From NCBI GenBank assembly GCA_900318565.1, contig ONLD01000013.1, forward strand, positions 1-38,254: a stretch of DNA of 38,254 bases, read 5' to 3'. The DNA is from an uncultured Bacteroidales bacterium (GTDB lineage: Bacteria; Bacteroidota; Bacteroidia; Bacteroidales; UBA932). Both the position numbers and the translations under genes were made by a program. The notes under the pieces were generated by a model. The model saw only the letters and a list, made by a program, of their open reading frames with translations. It did not search any database and was not told the DNA's origin. Below are positions 1-8,161 of this stretch, piece after piece (position 1 is the stretch's first letter; each line of letters opens with the position of its first letter).

Positions 1-92
1 CGATGGGCACCCTTGCCTTTGGCTGTAACCTTCCCACTATCAGGGCGGTTTGGGGACTTGCACCCGTTAGAGTACGTTCGTGCTGGGCGAAC
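1..92 (-). mobile_element. 5' end of a group IIC (bacterial class C) intron, running off the window
   Basis: Read on the minus strand from position 92, the sequence begins GTTCGCCCAGCACGAAC, a hairpin whose 5-bp ends (GTTCG/CGAAC) pair. It continues with CTCTAACGGGTGCAAGTCC and, near the edge, GGCAAGGGTGCCCATCG. This order of elements matches domain I of class C introns as I remember it from the Oceanobacillus iheyensis intron (GCCCGGC hairpin, GGGTGAGAGTCCC, GCAAGGGTGTCC). Class C introns characteristically insert just downstream of terminator hairpins, and this one starts 2-3 nt after the T-run of the terminator at 95-125. The 5' end reads GTTCG instead of the usual GTGYG. Any reverse transcriptase/maturase ORF would lie beyond the left edge. 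No coding sequence is claimed here. Confidence 0.82.
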
Positions 93-94
93 AG

Positions 95-125
95 AAAAAA
101 GGGTGACCGCAGTGAGCGGCCACCC
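95..125 (-). terminator. Rho-independent terminator of the dNK-acyl-CoA synthetase-sugar operon
   Basis: On the minus strand a 10-bp stem (GGGTGGCCGC paired with GCGGTCACCC, one G-T pair) with a TCACT loop is followed by six T residues (positions 100-95). It lies 23 bp after the FKBP gene stop, so it ends the operon that starts near 6434. It is also the apparent target of the adjacent group IIC intron. Confidence 0.9.
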
Positions 126-147
126 TGAATGTTTCTTTAAGGAAAGA

Positions 148-951
148 TTATTTCTTCTCCTCTTCGGGCTTCGGAACGAACTTACCCACCTTCACGAGCT
201 GAACGTCGAAGATAAGGGTGGAGTTAGGATCGATACCGGGACGGCCCTGCTCGCCGTAAGCGAGGTTGGCGGGAACATAAAGCTCCACGTGGCCGCCTTC
301 ACCGATGAGCTGCATACCCTCGGTCCATCCGGCGACAACACTCTTGAGGGGGAAGCTGATAGGCTCTGCATCCTCGGCGGTCTCGTCAAACACGGTACCG
401 TCGATGAGGGTGCCCTTGTACTTCACCCACACAGTGTCAACGTCAGCGGGCTTGTTGTCATTGCCGGGCTCGATGATCTTGTACTGAAGGCCGCTCTCAG
501 TCTCCTGCACACCGGCTTTCTTGCGGTTGGCAGCAAGGAACTTGTCACCCTTATCCTTGTTCTCAAGGAGGATGTAGTTGTGGCGCTTCTCAAGATAAGC
601 GTTGAAAGCGTCGTTGATGCGGTCGGGGCTGATCTTGAACTGCTTGTTGAAATCAGGATCACGGAAGTCACCCTTGGCGGCGACGAAATCCTTCATACCG
701 GCGATAATCTTGGAATAGTTGACATCTCCGAAATTGTAGCCCTTCAGGAAAGAACCGAAATTGACACCGAGAAGGTAGCTGACGGTATCGATTTCTGCCT
801 TGGAAGGGGAATAATCCTTAAGGGTCTTGACGGCCTCATCCACGCCTTCTTTCACTGCCTGTCCGTCCACTGCGGGCTCCACCTCACCAGGTGTACAGGC
901 CACGATCGTTGCACCCAGAGCGAGTGCGAAAAGAAATTTACTTGTCTTCAT
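148..951 (-). CDS. FKBP-type peptidyl-prolyl cis-trans isomerase, lipoprotein
   Basis: 267 aa. A short signal peptide ends in the lipobox IVAC with Cys19, so the protein should be lipid-anchored in the cell envelope. An N-terminal helical segment (about residues 45-140) resembles the dimerisation region of FkpA/Mip proteins. The C-terminal FKBP domain (about 150-257) contains VKYKGTLIDGTVFDET, the VVAGWTEGMQLIGEGG core and LAYGEQGRPGIDPNSTLIF, all typical of the family. Expected role: proline isomerisation and chaperoning of periplasmic or outer-membrane proteins. It is the last gene of the minus-strand operon, 23 bp after the ROK kinase and before a strong terminator. No good -7 box is visible in the short upstream gap, so it is probably transcribed from upstream. 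Confidence 0.93.
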   Translation of the reverse strand: MKTSKFLFALALGATIVACTPGEVEPAVDGQAVKEGVDEAVKTLKDYSPSKAEIDTVSYLLGVNFGSFLKGYNFGDVNYSKIIAGMKDFVAAKGDFRDPDFNKQFKISPDRINDAFNAYLEKRHNYILLENKDKGDKFLAANRKKAGVQETESGLQYKIIEPGNDNKPADVDTVWVKYKGTLIDGTVFDETAEDAEPISFPLKSVVAGWTEGMQLIGEGGHVELYVPANLAYGEQGRPGIDPNSTLIFDVQLVKVGKFVPKPEEEKK

Positions 952-974
952 TTTTTTATACTATAAAACTGTTG

Positions 975-1934
975 TTAAATATCCCAAGCAAGAGCGGAAG
1001 CGCCGAGGATGGCGGCATCCGACTCGGAGAGGCTGGAGAAGAGCACCTTCACCTTGCCGCGCCAAAGCGACAGCAGGTTCTCGTTCATCGCATTCACGAT
1101 AGGCTCATACAGGAACTCCTTCGCACGGGCCAGGCCGCCGAAAAGCACGATGGCCTCAGGGGCGGAGAAAGCCACGAAATCTGCGAAGCTGCGGCCAAGC
1201 AGCGTGCCTGTGAACTCGAAAATCTCCTTCGCGGCCTTGTCGCCGGCCTTGGCGGCCTCGTACACATCCTTGGAAGTGATGTTTTCGCGCAGGCGGAGGA
1301 GAGTCGGCTCCTCGGGATGCTGCTCGAGCCACTCCTGGGCGCTGCGGGCCACTCCGATAGCGGAGCAGTACGCCTCCAGGCAGCCCTGCTTGCCGCAATT
1401 GCAGCTGCGGCCGCCGCGCACGGCACAAGTGTGGCCGAGCTCACCGGCGAAGCCGTCGTGGCCATAGACCACCTTGCCGTCGATGACGATACCGCTTCCC
1501 ACGCCGGTGCCCAAGGTAATCATAATGAAGTCCTTGAAGCCCTTGGCCGCACCGTAGGTCATCTCGCCCACGGCGGCGGCGTTGGCATCATTGGTCAGCG
1601 CCACGGGCAGGCCGTCCATAGCTTCGGACAGCATCTTGGCAAAAGGTATGTTCTTCTCGTGGGCCCAGGAGAGATTCGGGGCGTCCTTGATCTCGCCGGT
1701 GTAGTAGTTGCCGTTGGGGGCTCCCACGCCAATCCCTCGTATCTGGCCGTTCAGGCCGGCATCGGAGATAAGCTTGCGGAGAGTCTGGGCCAGCGCCTCC
1801 ACGAAATCACGGGCGTCCTGGTGGTTGTTGGACACAAGTATGGTCTGTGCCAGCACCTCGCCGCGGGCATTCACGACGCCGCTCTTAGCGGTCTGCCCGC
1901 CTATGTCTATACCAAGTACGTAAGGCTTTTCCAT
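975..1934 (-). CDS. ROK-family sugar kinase (glucokinase-like)
   Basis: 319 aa, normal for the family. The N-terminal phosphate-binding motif GIDIGGQTAKSG is at residues 8-19. The sugar-binding/catalytic block TNDANAAAVGE is at 114-124, with Asp116 the likely general base. The ROK zinc signature starts at GELGHTCAVRGG, with His168 and the cysteines of the CxCxxxxC pattern (Cys178, Cys180, Cys185). The protein is cytosolic and phosphorylates a hexose with ATP; glucose, N-acetylglucosamine or N-acetylmannosamine cannot be told apart by eye. It starts 4 bp after the sugar permease stop, which suggests uptake and phosphorylation of the same sugar. Confidence 0.92.
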   Translation of the reverse strand: MEKPYVLGIDIGGQTAKSGVVNARGEVLAQTILVSNNHQDARDFVEALAQTLRKLISDAGLNGQIRGIGVGAPNGNYYTGEIKDAPNLSWAHEKNIPFAKMLSEAMDGLPVALTNDANAAAVGEMTYGAAKGFKDFIMITLGTGVGSGIVIDGKVVYGHDGFAGELGHTCAVRGGRSCNCGKQGCLEAYCSAIGVARSAQEWLEQHPEEPTLLRLRENITSKDVYEAAKAGDKAAKEIFEFTGTLLGRSFADFVAFSAPEAIVLFGGLARAKEFLYEPIVNAMNENLLSLWRGKVKVLFSSLSESDAAILGASALAWDI

Positions 1935-1938
1935 AACT

Positions 1939-3210
1939 CTACTCCACGGGGATGTCTTTATTTACGTTCTTGCAACCTGCCAGCGCATAGAAAATGAGGT
2001 AGCACAGGCAGACGATGAGCAGCCAGTAGCTCTGGATGGAGCCGACGTGGTCTGCAATGAGGTTCTGGACGAACGGGATGATGCCGCCGCCGCAGACCAG
2101 GGTCATAAATATGCCGGAAGCGGGAGCCGTGTACTTGCCGAGTCCCTCAGCCGCAAGGTTGAAGATGGAACCCCACATAATGGAGGTGCAGAGGCCGCAG
2201 AGCATCACGAAGATGAGCGACAGGGGCACCTGGGAGTCGCCGAACTTGATTGCCACGCTCTCGGGGATGAACACCACGCAGATGAGGAAAAGGATAGCTA
2301 CGGCGGAAGTCACGAGAAGCATATTCTTGCTGCTGACCTTGCCGGCGATGGGAGCGCCCACGAGACGTCCGATAAGCATACAGAACCAGTACGCGCCGAT
2401 CATAGTGCCGGTCAGGGCCGGACCCACCCAGTCAAGACCGGAGAAATACACGTTGGCGGTGTTGGGGATGCCGACCTCGATGCCCACATAGAAGAAGATG
2501 GCGATGGCGCCGAGCACGAAGTGACGGAACGAAAGCGGACCGTACGGATCCTTGACGGCCTTGCCTGCGAGGCGCGCGGCCTTCTCATCGGCAGTCTCCA
2601 TATGAGGCTCGGGGATGTTGGTGAGCATAATCACCACGAACGCAAGCGCGAAGATAGCCATTGCGATAATCATCACGGGAGCGGCTTTGGCCACGCTGGC
2701 CTCGGCAATCGTGCCGCCCACCAGCCAGCCCACGAACACGGGAGCGATGGTGCCGCCGATGGAGTTGCAGGAACCGCCCCACTGAATCAGCTGGTTACCC
2801 TTGTTGCCGCCGCCGCCGAGGGTGTTGAGCATAGGGTTCACCACGATATTGAGCATACACATTGAGAAACCGGCTACGAAGGCGCCGGCCACATAGACTG
2901 CGAACGACTCGACATATCCGGAGAGGAACTGGATTCCCACTCCGACAAAGCCGATGACCACTGCGAGAAGGGACGTGAACTTATATCCCTTGCGCTTGAG
3001 GATAAGGCCTGCGGGAATACCCATACAGGCATAGGCGATGAAATTTGCAAGCGAACCGAGCTGAGACAGAGCCTTGGAAGCCCCGAACTGGTTGGTCACG
3101 ATGACACCCATAGAGCCGGCGAGGTTCGTGACGAACGCTATCATAAAGAACAGCGCGAACATCACGACGATCGCGGGAGTGTAGCTTTTGCTTGCGGCGG
3201 TTTTAGTCAT
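1939..3210 (-). CDS. Sugar:proton symporter, MFS FHS family (glucose/galactose/fucose permease type)
   Basis: 423 aa with about twelve hydrophobic segments, giving an inner-membrane major facilitator. Features of the FHS family (FucP, GluP, NagP) are the early FVTNLAGSMGVIVTNQFG segment, a cytoplasmic LKRKGYK loop after TM2, a GGGGNKGNQLIQWGGSCNSIG stretch and a second-half MIGAYWFCMLIGRLVGAPIAG motif. It lies directly before a ROK kinase (4-bp gap) and 7 bp after the acyl-CoA synthetase, all on the same strand. The pairing supports sugar import followed by phosphorylation. The actual substrate is an inference I cannot narrow. Confidence 0.9.
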   Translation of the reverse strand: MTKTAASKSYTPAIVVMFALFFMIAFVTNLAGSMGVIVTNQFGASKALSQLGSLANFIAYACMGIPAGLILKRKGYKFTSLLAVVIGFVGVGIQFLSGYVESFAVYVAGAFVAGFSMCMLNIVVNPMLNTLGGGGNKGNQLIQWGGSCNSIGGTIAPVFVGWLVGGTIAEASVAKAAPVMIIAMAIFALAFVVIMLTNIPEPHMETADEKAARLAGKAVKDPYGPLSFRHFVLGAIAIFFYVGIEVGIPNTANVYFSGLDWVGPALTGTMIGAYWFCMLIGRLVGAPIAGKVSSKNMLLVTSAVAILFLICVVFIPESVAIKFGDSQVPLSLIFVMLCGLCTSIMWGSIFNLAAEGLGKYTAPASGIFMTLVCGGGIIPFVQNLIADHVGSIQSYWLLIVCLCYLIFYALAGCKNVNKDIPVE

Positions 3211-3217
3211 ACGAGTA

Positions 3218-5134
3218 TTATTTAAGTGATTGAATATTCTTTTCGTTGTAAAGTTCCTTGCCTTCCGCTGTCATAGCGTACTCGATGCGGTCCGCGTAGA
3301 ATTTCTCCACCTTGCCGCGCACCATCTTGGAGGTGGTGTTGAGCATACCGTTCTGCTCGGTGAAAGGAGTCTCGCCCACGATAATCGCTGCAGGCAGCCA
3401 CTTCTCCGGGAAGAGGCCGGCGTGGCGTCCGCCGGGACGGTAGGAATCCACCTCGCCCTTGATGATGTCAAGCTGAGCCTTCAGGCCGGCCTCGGAAGCG
3501 GGATCCAGGCCCTTTTCCTTGACGGCCTCGGCCAGGGCGGCCTTGTTGGGTATCACGAGCACCACGGTCCAGGGGCTCTGGTTGTTGTGCAGCACGGAGG
3601 CCTCGATGAACTTGGAGCCGTCGGCCAGGCTGTCTTCGTAGCCCTCGGGAGAGTACTTCTCGCCGTCGGAGGAGATCAGCAGGCTCTTGAAGCGGCCGGT
3701 CACGTAGAGGTAGCGCGGGTCTTCGGGGCAGATGTAGCCGCGGTCGCCGGTATGCAGCCAGCCGTCGATGATGGTCGAGGCGGTGGCTTCAGGGTTCTTC
3801 CAGTAGCCGGCCATCACGTTTCCGCCGCGGATGACGATTTCACCGGTCTGTCCGTGCGGCACTTCGCGGCCATCCTCGTCGCAGATCTTGATGTCCATAG
3901 GCTGCACGGTGCGGCCAGACGAGCCGAAGCGGGCGTGGCCGCTGGAATTGGCGCAGATCACGGGGGTGGCCTCGGTCAGGCCGTATCCCTGGAAAATAGG
4001 CATTCCGATGGCGCAGAAGTAGCGCTGCAGCTCGATGTCGAGCAGGGCTCCGCCGCCGATGAAGAACTTCATACGGCCGCCGAAACTCTCGCGGACGCCC
4101 TTGAATACGAGCTTGTCCATCAGGTCCTTGATGGGTTTGCGCCACCACAGCTTCCAGGCGGGCTTGCCCATATTGTAGTATTCGCGGTTGTACTTGATTG
4201 CGTTGTCCAGGGCGAACTCATAGAGTTTCTGCACCTTGGGACCTTTTTTCTTGATGCCGGCCTCGATGTTCTTGCGGAAGTTGCGGGAAATGGCGGGCAC
4301 GGAAAGCATCACGTGCGGACGCACCTCGCGGATGGCCATAGGGATGTTGCGGAGCATCGTGATGGCGTTCTTGCCGCCGGGTACGGTGGCGATGCTGCCG
4401 CCGTTGCACATCATAAAGTAGAATCCCGCCACGTGCGCGAAGCAGTGGTCAAGAGGAGTGATGATGAGCATCACGTCTCCCCTCTCTATCTTCACGACGG
4501 AATTGCACTGCACGATGTTGGATGTATAGTTGTTGTGCGTCAGAAGGATGCCCTTGGGATCGGCGGTCGTGCCGGAGGTGTAGGAAATGTTGGCGTAATC
4601 GCCGGGCTGCACGGAAGCGATGCGATCTTCGAGGTCCTTCAGATTGGTCTTGATGTATTCCTCACCCATCTTGCGCAGCTCGCCGAAATACATTTCGCCC
4701 TCCTGCAGGGGAAGGTCGTCCAGCACTATCACCTTTTCGATGGCGGGGCACTGGCCGATGACGCGGCGCACTTTGTCAATCTGGCTCTCGGAAGCTATGA
4801 TGTAGCGGGAATCGGAGTGGTTGATACGGAAGGTAAGGTCGTAGTCGGACTCGAGTTTGAAGGAGAGAGGGACGTCCACGCCGCCGGCGTAGAGAATTCC
4901 CAGCTCACTGAATATCCATTTGTTGCGGCCTTCGGAGATAAGAGCCACTTTCTCCCCCTTCTTAAGTCCAAGGGCCATAAAGCCGGCCGCCATAATGCGG
5001 CCTTCCTCACGGGTCTGCCTGAATGATGTTTCAGTCCAGGTGTCGCCGATTTTCTCACGGAGGAAAGTATCATCTCCGTACTTTTCAGCGTAATGATCGA
5101 CAAAGTCGATGATGGTCAGAATCTGCTTGTCCAT
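3218..5134 (-). CDS. Long-chain fatty acid--CoA ligase (AMP-forming)
   Basis: 638 aa, the usual size for FadD15/FAA-type synthetases. The ATP-binding P-loop YTSGTTADPKG is at residues 185-195, the A5-type motif GYGLTEATP at 383-391 and the hinge region with HTGD at 461-464; VTGRFKSLLISSDGEKYSPE follows. It activates fatty acids to acyl-CoA through an acyl-adenylate. The large insert between motifs is typical of the bacterial very-long-chain/FAA1 subgroup. It is probably cytosolic or peripherally membrane-bound. It sits 15 bp after the second deoxynucleoside kinase and 7 bp before the sugar permease, so this is a functionally mixed operon. Confidence 0.93.
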   Translation of the reverse strand: MDKQILTIIDFVDHYAEKYGDDTFLREKIGDTWTETSFRQTREEGRIMAAGFMALGLKKGEKVALISEGRNKWIFSELGILYAGGVDVPLSFKLESDYDLTFRINHSDSRYIIASESQIDKVRRVIGQCPAIEKVIVLDDLPLQEGEMYFGELRKMGEEYIKTNLKDLEDRIASVQPGDYANISYTSGTTADPKGILLTHNNYTSNIVQCNSVVKIERGDVMLIITPLDHCFAHVAGFYFMMCNGGSIATVPGGKNAITMLRNIPMAIREVRPHVMLSVPAISRNFRKNIEAGIKKKGPKVQKLYEFALDNAIKYNREYYNMGKPAWKLWWRKPIKDLMDKLVFKGVRESFGGRMKFFIGGGALLDIELQRYFCAIGMPIFQGYGLTEATPVICANSSGHARFGSSGRTVQPMDIKICDEDGREVPHGQTGEIVIRGGNVMAGYWKNPEATASTIIDGWLHTGDRGYICPEDPRYLYVTGRFKSLLISSDGEKYSPEGYEDSLADGSKFIEASVLHNNQSPWTVVLVIPNKAALAEAVKEKGLDPASEAGLKAQLDIIKGEVDSYRPGGRHAGLFPEKWLPAAIIVGETPFTEQNGMLNTTSKMVRGKVEKFYADRIEYAMTAEGKELYNEKNIQSLK

Positions 5135-5149
5135 TATTCGTTTTATAGG

Positions 5150-5773
5150 TTATTTATCTTCAGGGAAAAGTCCATAGAGCTTCGCGTCTATCATATTGGT
5201 AATCAGCTCGAAGTCCTCGGGCCTGTTGCCGAACTTGATGTTGTCGGCGTCCACTACCAGCAGGTTGCCTTTGTAACCGCCGATCCAGTCTTCGTATTTC
5301 TCGTTCAGGCCTGTCAGGTAGTCGATGCGGATGCTCTTTTCGTATTCACGGCCCCTCTTCTGTATCTGGGAGATGAGGTTGGGAATGGAAGAGCGCAGGT
5401 AAATCAGCAGGTCGGGAAGACCCACCAGGGACATCATCAGGTCGAAGAGGTCGGTGTAGTTTTCGAAGTCGCGGGTGCTCATCAGGCCCATATCGTGCAG
5501 GTTGCGGGCGAAAATGCGGGCGTCTTCGTAGATGGTACGGTCCTGGATTATCACTTTCTCGGACTTGGAAATCTCGAGGATATCCTTGAAACGCTTGTTG
5601 AGGAAGTAAATCTGCAGGTTGAATGACCAACGCTCCATATCCTCGTAGTAATCAGCAAGATAGGGGTTGAAGTCAACCGGTTCGAACTTGGGCGTCCACC
5701 CGTAGTGGGCGGCGAGCATCTTGGTCAGCGTGGTCTTTCCGCTGCCTATATTTCCAGCAATCGCTACGTGCAT
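5150..5773 (-). CDS. Deoxynucleoside kinase, second of a tandem pair
   Basis: 207 aa. The P-loop GNIGSGKTT is at residues 7-15. The catalytic QDRTIYEDARIF block (the family's DR[ST] motif) and the arginine-rich lid QKRGREYEKSI follow. This is the dCK/dGK/dAK family, which phosphorylates deoxynucleosides with ATP for nucleotide salvage. It is closely similar to the upstream copy (5807-6421), with blocks such as TLTxMLAAHYGWTPKFE and SQIQKRGREYE shared, so the pair arose by duplication. The gap between them is 33 bp. In lactobacilli, tandem genes of this family encode a heterodimeric enzyme; whether that applies here is unknown. Base specificity cannot be read by eye. Confidence 0.92.
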   Translation of the reverse strand: MHVAIAGNIGSGKTTLTKMLAAHYGWTPKFEPVDFNPYLADYYEDMERWSFNLQIYFLNKRFKDILEISKSEKVIIQDRTIYEDARIFARNLHDMGLMSTRDFENYTDLFDLMMSLVGLPDLLIYLRSSIPNLISQIQKRGREYEKSIRIDYLTGLNEKYEDWIGGYKGNLLVVDADNIKFGNRPEDFELITNMIDAKLYGLFPEDK

Positions 5774-5806
5774 AACATCAAGTATTACAAACTACAAAGA
5801 TAACAA

Positions 5807-6421
5807 TTATTTGAATAGGCCGTAGAGTTCTGCGTCGATTTTGTCCGTAATGGAGGCAAAATCCTCCGGATTGTGCTCGAAATCCAGGGAGTCCGCATCA
5901 ATCACGAGGAGCCTTCCCTCGTACTCTCCGATCCACTTTTCATAGTGTTTATTGAGCCCGTCCAGGTATTCCAAGCTTATGCTCTGCTCATACTCGCGGC
6001 CCCTCTTCTGGATCTGGGACACCAGGTGCGGGACGGAAGACTTCAGGTATATCAGCAGGTCCGGCGGATTCACCATAGACATCATAAGGTTGAAAAGCTG
6101 CATATAAGTGTCGTAGTCCCTCTCGGAGAGGTTGCCCTGCTCGCGGTTGTTCTCCACGAAGATGTGCACGCCTTCCAGAAGGGTGCGGTCCTGGATAATC
6201 ACGTCCTTGCTGGAGGCTATCTCGAGCACGTCCTTGAAGCGCTGCGCAAGGAAATAGGTCTCGAGGTTGTAGGACCAGCGCGGGATGTCCTTGTAATAGT
6301 CTTCCAGGTATGGGTTGTATGTCACGGCCTCGAATTTCGGGGTCCATCCGTAATGGGCGGCAAGCATACGAGTGAGGGTCGTTTTGCCGCATCCGATATT
6401 GCCAGCTATTCCTATGTGCAT
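5807..6421 (-). CDS. Deoxynucleoside kinase, first of a tandem pair
   Basis: 204 aa from the ATG at 6421. The frame is open to 6472, but that stretch contains the operon promoter (6441-6473), and the sister gene also begins directly with MHVAIAGNIG, so the shorter start is preferred. The P-loop GNIGCGKTT is at residues 7-15, with the DR motif in IIQDRTLLEG and the lid QKRGREYEQSI. It is a cytosolic deoxynucleoside salvage kinase of the dCK/dGK family and the first gene of the six-gene minus-strand operon. It is divergent from the hydrolase gene at 6481, sharing a 59-bp promoter region. Confidence 0.92.
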   Translation of the reverse strand: MHIGIAGNIGCGKTTLTRMLAAHYGWTPKFEAVTYNPYLEDYYKDIPRWSYNLETYFLAQRFKDVLEIASSKDVIIQDRTLLEGVHIFVENNREQGNLSERDYDTYMQLFNLMMSMVNPPDLLIYLKSSVPHLVSQIQKRGREYEQSISLEYLDGLNKHYEKWIGEYEGRLLVIDADSLDFEHNPEDFASITDKIDAELYGLFK

Positions 6422-6440
6422 TTGTTTGAAACTTGTCTTA

Positions 6441-6473
6441 CAAAAATAAATAGATTTTCGTATTTTTGCCAAA
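6441..6473 (-). promoter_or_regulatory. Promoter of the dNK operon
   Basis: On the minus strand, TTTG (6473-6470), a 21-bp spacer and TATTTTTG (6448-6441) form a full match to the Bacteroidota -33/-7 consensus. With the -7 centred as usual, transcription would start near 6437, about 16 nt before the ATG at 6421. Confidence 0.75.
6461..6468 (+). promoter_or_regulatory. -7 element for the MBL-kinase-recO unit
   Basis: TATTTTTG is a perfect TAnnTTTG 12 nt before the ATG at 6481, giving a leader of about 9 nt. No well-spaced TTTG is seen upstream (the nearest TTG, 6433-6435, is 25 bp away). It overlaps the divergent dNK promoter region, so the two units may compete for polymerase. Confidence 0.6.
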
Positions 6474-6480
6474 TTAATTT

Positions 6481-7167
6481 ATGGAGATTTACAGATTCAT
6501 ATTCAACCGTCTCGAAGAGAATACGATGGTTGTGTGCGGGGAGCCGGGACGCTGCGTGGTCGTGGACCCCGGCTACCGTTCGGACGAAGAGCGCGACGCC
6601 CTCGAGGGCTGCCTGGAGAAGCATTCCCTCAAGCCTGAAGCAGTGCTGCTGACGCACGGGCATATGGACCACATTTTCGGCGTGGCCGACTTCCAGAAGC
6701 GGCACGGCGTACCCGTGTATATGGCCCCCGAGGAGCGCAGCGTCGTGGATTATTACCAGCGGGTCACCAAGTTCGGGCTGCCGGCCGCCGACCCGGGGTT
6801 CACCACCACCGACATCAGTGACGGCTCGCTCATAGAGGCCGCTGGGCTCTCTTTCCGCGTCATCACGACTCCCGGCCACTCCCCCGGCGGCGTGTGCTAC
6901 CTCGAAGAGGCGCAGAAAGCCATCTTCACCGGCGACACCCTTTTCGCGGGAGCCATCGGCAGGACTGACCTCTACGAGGGTGACTACGACGCCCTCATAA
7001 AGTCCATTATGGAGAAGTTGATGCCCCTGGACGGGGACATAGAAGTTTTCCCGGGCCACGGCGGCCCAAGCAGCATAGGCACGGAAAGGGCCACCAATCC
7101 CTTCCTTGAACCGTTCAACGAAAGGGAAGAGATTCCCGAACTTAACGAATCAACAGTAAATGACTAA
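6481..7167 (+). CDS. Metallo-beta-lactamase-fold hydrolase (YcbL/glyoxalase II-like)
   Basis: 228 aa. The metal-binding signature THGHMDH is at residues 58-64, with further ligands His133 (TTPGHSPGG), Asp152 (FTGDTLF) and a late His in FPGHGG. The order and spacing match the short glyoxalase II-like/YcbL group of single-domain hydrolases that act on thioesters or related small molecules. No signal peptide is present, so it is cytosolic. It is the first gene of a plus-strand unit and overlaps the next gene by 8 nt (the ATGACTAA at 7160-7167 holds both a start and a stop). The true substrate is unknown. Confidence 0.9.
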   Translation: MEIYRFIFNRLEENTMVVCGEPGRCVVVDPGYRSDEERDALEGCLEKHSLKPEAVLLTHGHMDHIFGVADFQKRHGVPVYMAPEERSVVDYYQRVTKFGLPAADPGFTTTDISDGSLIEAAGLSFRVITTPGHSPGGVCYLEEAQKAIFTGDTLFAGAIGRTDLYEGDYDALIKSIMEKLMPLDGDIEVFPGHGGPSSIGTERATNPFLEPFNEREEIPELNESTVND

Positions 7168-8155
7168 AATTGAAGCAGCCCGGCAGGAGTACAAAGACTG
7201 GTGCTCCGCCATCGGAATCGACACCCTGGAGAAAGTAAACGAAGTAGTCGACAGCGGAAACGCCATCGAACTCATCAACCTCTGTGAAGCCCGGCAGGAA
7301 CGGAAGTACGCCGAAGCGGCCGACCAGATATTCTGGCGCCGCAAGAGTTGCGGCATCGTGATGATGTCCGGCCCCAGTTCCAGCGGCAAGACCAGCAGTT
7401 CCTTACGTATCGCGCAGCAGTGCCGCGTACTCGGCATCACGCCCAAGGTGATAGAACTCGACAACTACTTCAAGCCCCGCGAGGAGACTCCCAAGGACGA
7501 AAACGGCGAATACGATTTCGAGGCGCTCGGCGCGATGAACGTGGACCTGCTCAACGAGAACCTCAACGACCTGCTTGCAGGACGCGAGGTCATCATCCCA
7601 AAATTCGACTTCAAGGAAGGACGTTCCATTATGGATCCTTCGCGCACTATGCGTCTGGAGAGCAACGACATCCTGTTTATGGAAGGCATCCACGCCCTGA
7701 ATCCCGCCCTTACCTACAACGTGGACCAGAAGCGCATCTTCCACGTGTACATCTCCGCCCTTTCGGCCCTGCCCGGAGGCGAAAAAGTCCACAACAGCAC
7801 CACCGACAAGCGCCTCATCCGCCGCATCGTAAGGGACAACCGCGTGCGCGGCATCAGCCCCGAGGACAACATCCTCCGCTGGCCTTCGGTGCGCCGCGGC
7901 GAGACCTTCAACATCTTCCCGTTCGAGGAGAATGCCGACGTGGTGTTCAACTCCTCCACCCTCTACGATATGCCGCTGCTCAAGTACTACGCCGAGCCGC
8001 TCCTGTACGGCATTTCGGAGTCCTCGCCCGCCTATCCCAAGGCTTCCTCACTGCTGGAATTCCTCAAGAAGGTGTCGGCCCTGAAGCCCTCCGAGATAGC
8101 GGCTGTGCCCCCGACATCCATTATGCGCGAATTCATCGGCGGGCAGACCCTGTAG
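7160..8155 (+). CDS. Uridine kinase/phosphoribulokinase-family nucleoside kinase, short form
   Basis: 331 aa. The P-loop GPSSSGKT is at residues 71-78, followed by a LDNYFKPREETPKDENG block, LFMEGIHALNP, and a C-terminal PPTSIMREFIGG typical of the Bacteroidota nucleoside kinase. The relatives I know are about 550 aa, with an N-terminal TGS and threonyl-tRNA-synthetase-like editing region. Here only about 60 residues precede the kinase domain, and the start lies inside the preceding gene, so the N-terminal domains are truly absent, not mis-started. Probable role: nucleoside phosphorylation in salvage. It is translationally coupled to the upstream hydrolase. Confidence 0.85.
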   Translation: MTKIEAARQEYKDWCSAIGIDTLEKVNEVVDSGNAIELINLCEARQERKYAEAADQIFWRRKSCGIVMMSGPSSSGKTSSSLRIAQQCRVLGITPKVIELDNYFKPREETPKDENGEYDFEALGAMNVDLLNENLNDLLAGREVIIPKFDFKEGRSIMDPSRTMRLESNDILFMEGIHALNPALTYNVDQKRIFHVYISALSALPGGEKVHNSTTDKRLIRRIVRDNRVRGISPEDNILRWPSVRRGETFNIFPFEENADVVFNSSTLYDMPLLKYYAEPLLYGISESSPAYPKASSLLEFLKKVSALKPSEIAAVPPTSIMREFIGGQTL

Positions 8156-8161
8156 CCTCCG

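Noticed and set aside
13-966. Long plus-strand open frame across the FKBP gene and the intron end
   Set aside because: It is antisense to a well-supported FKBP gene and to intron RNA, with no family resemblance.
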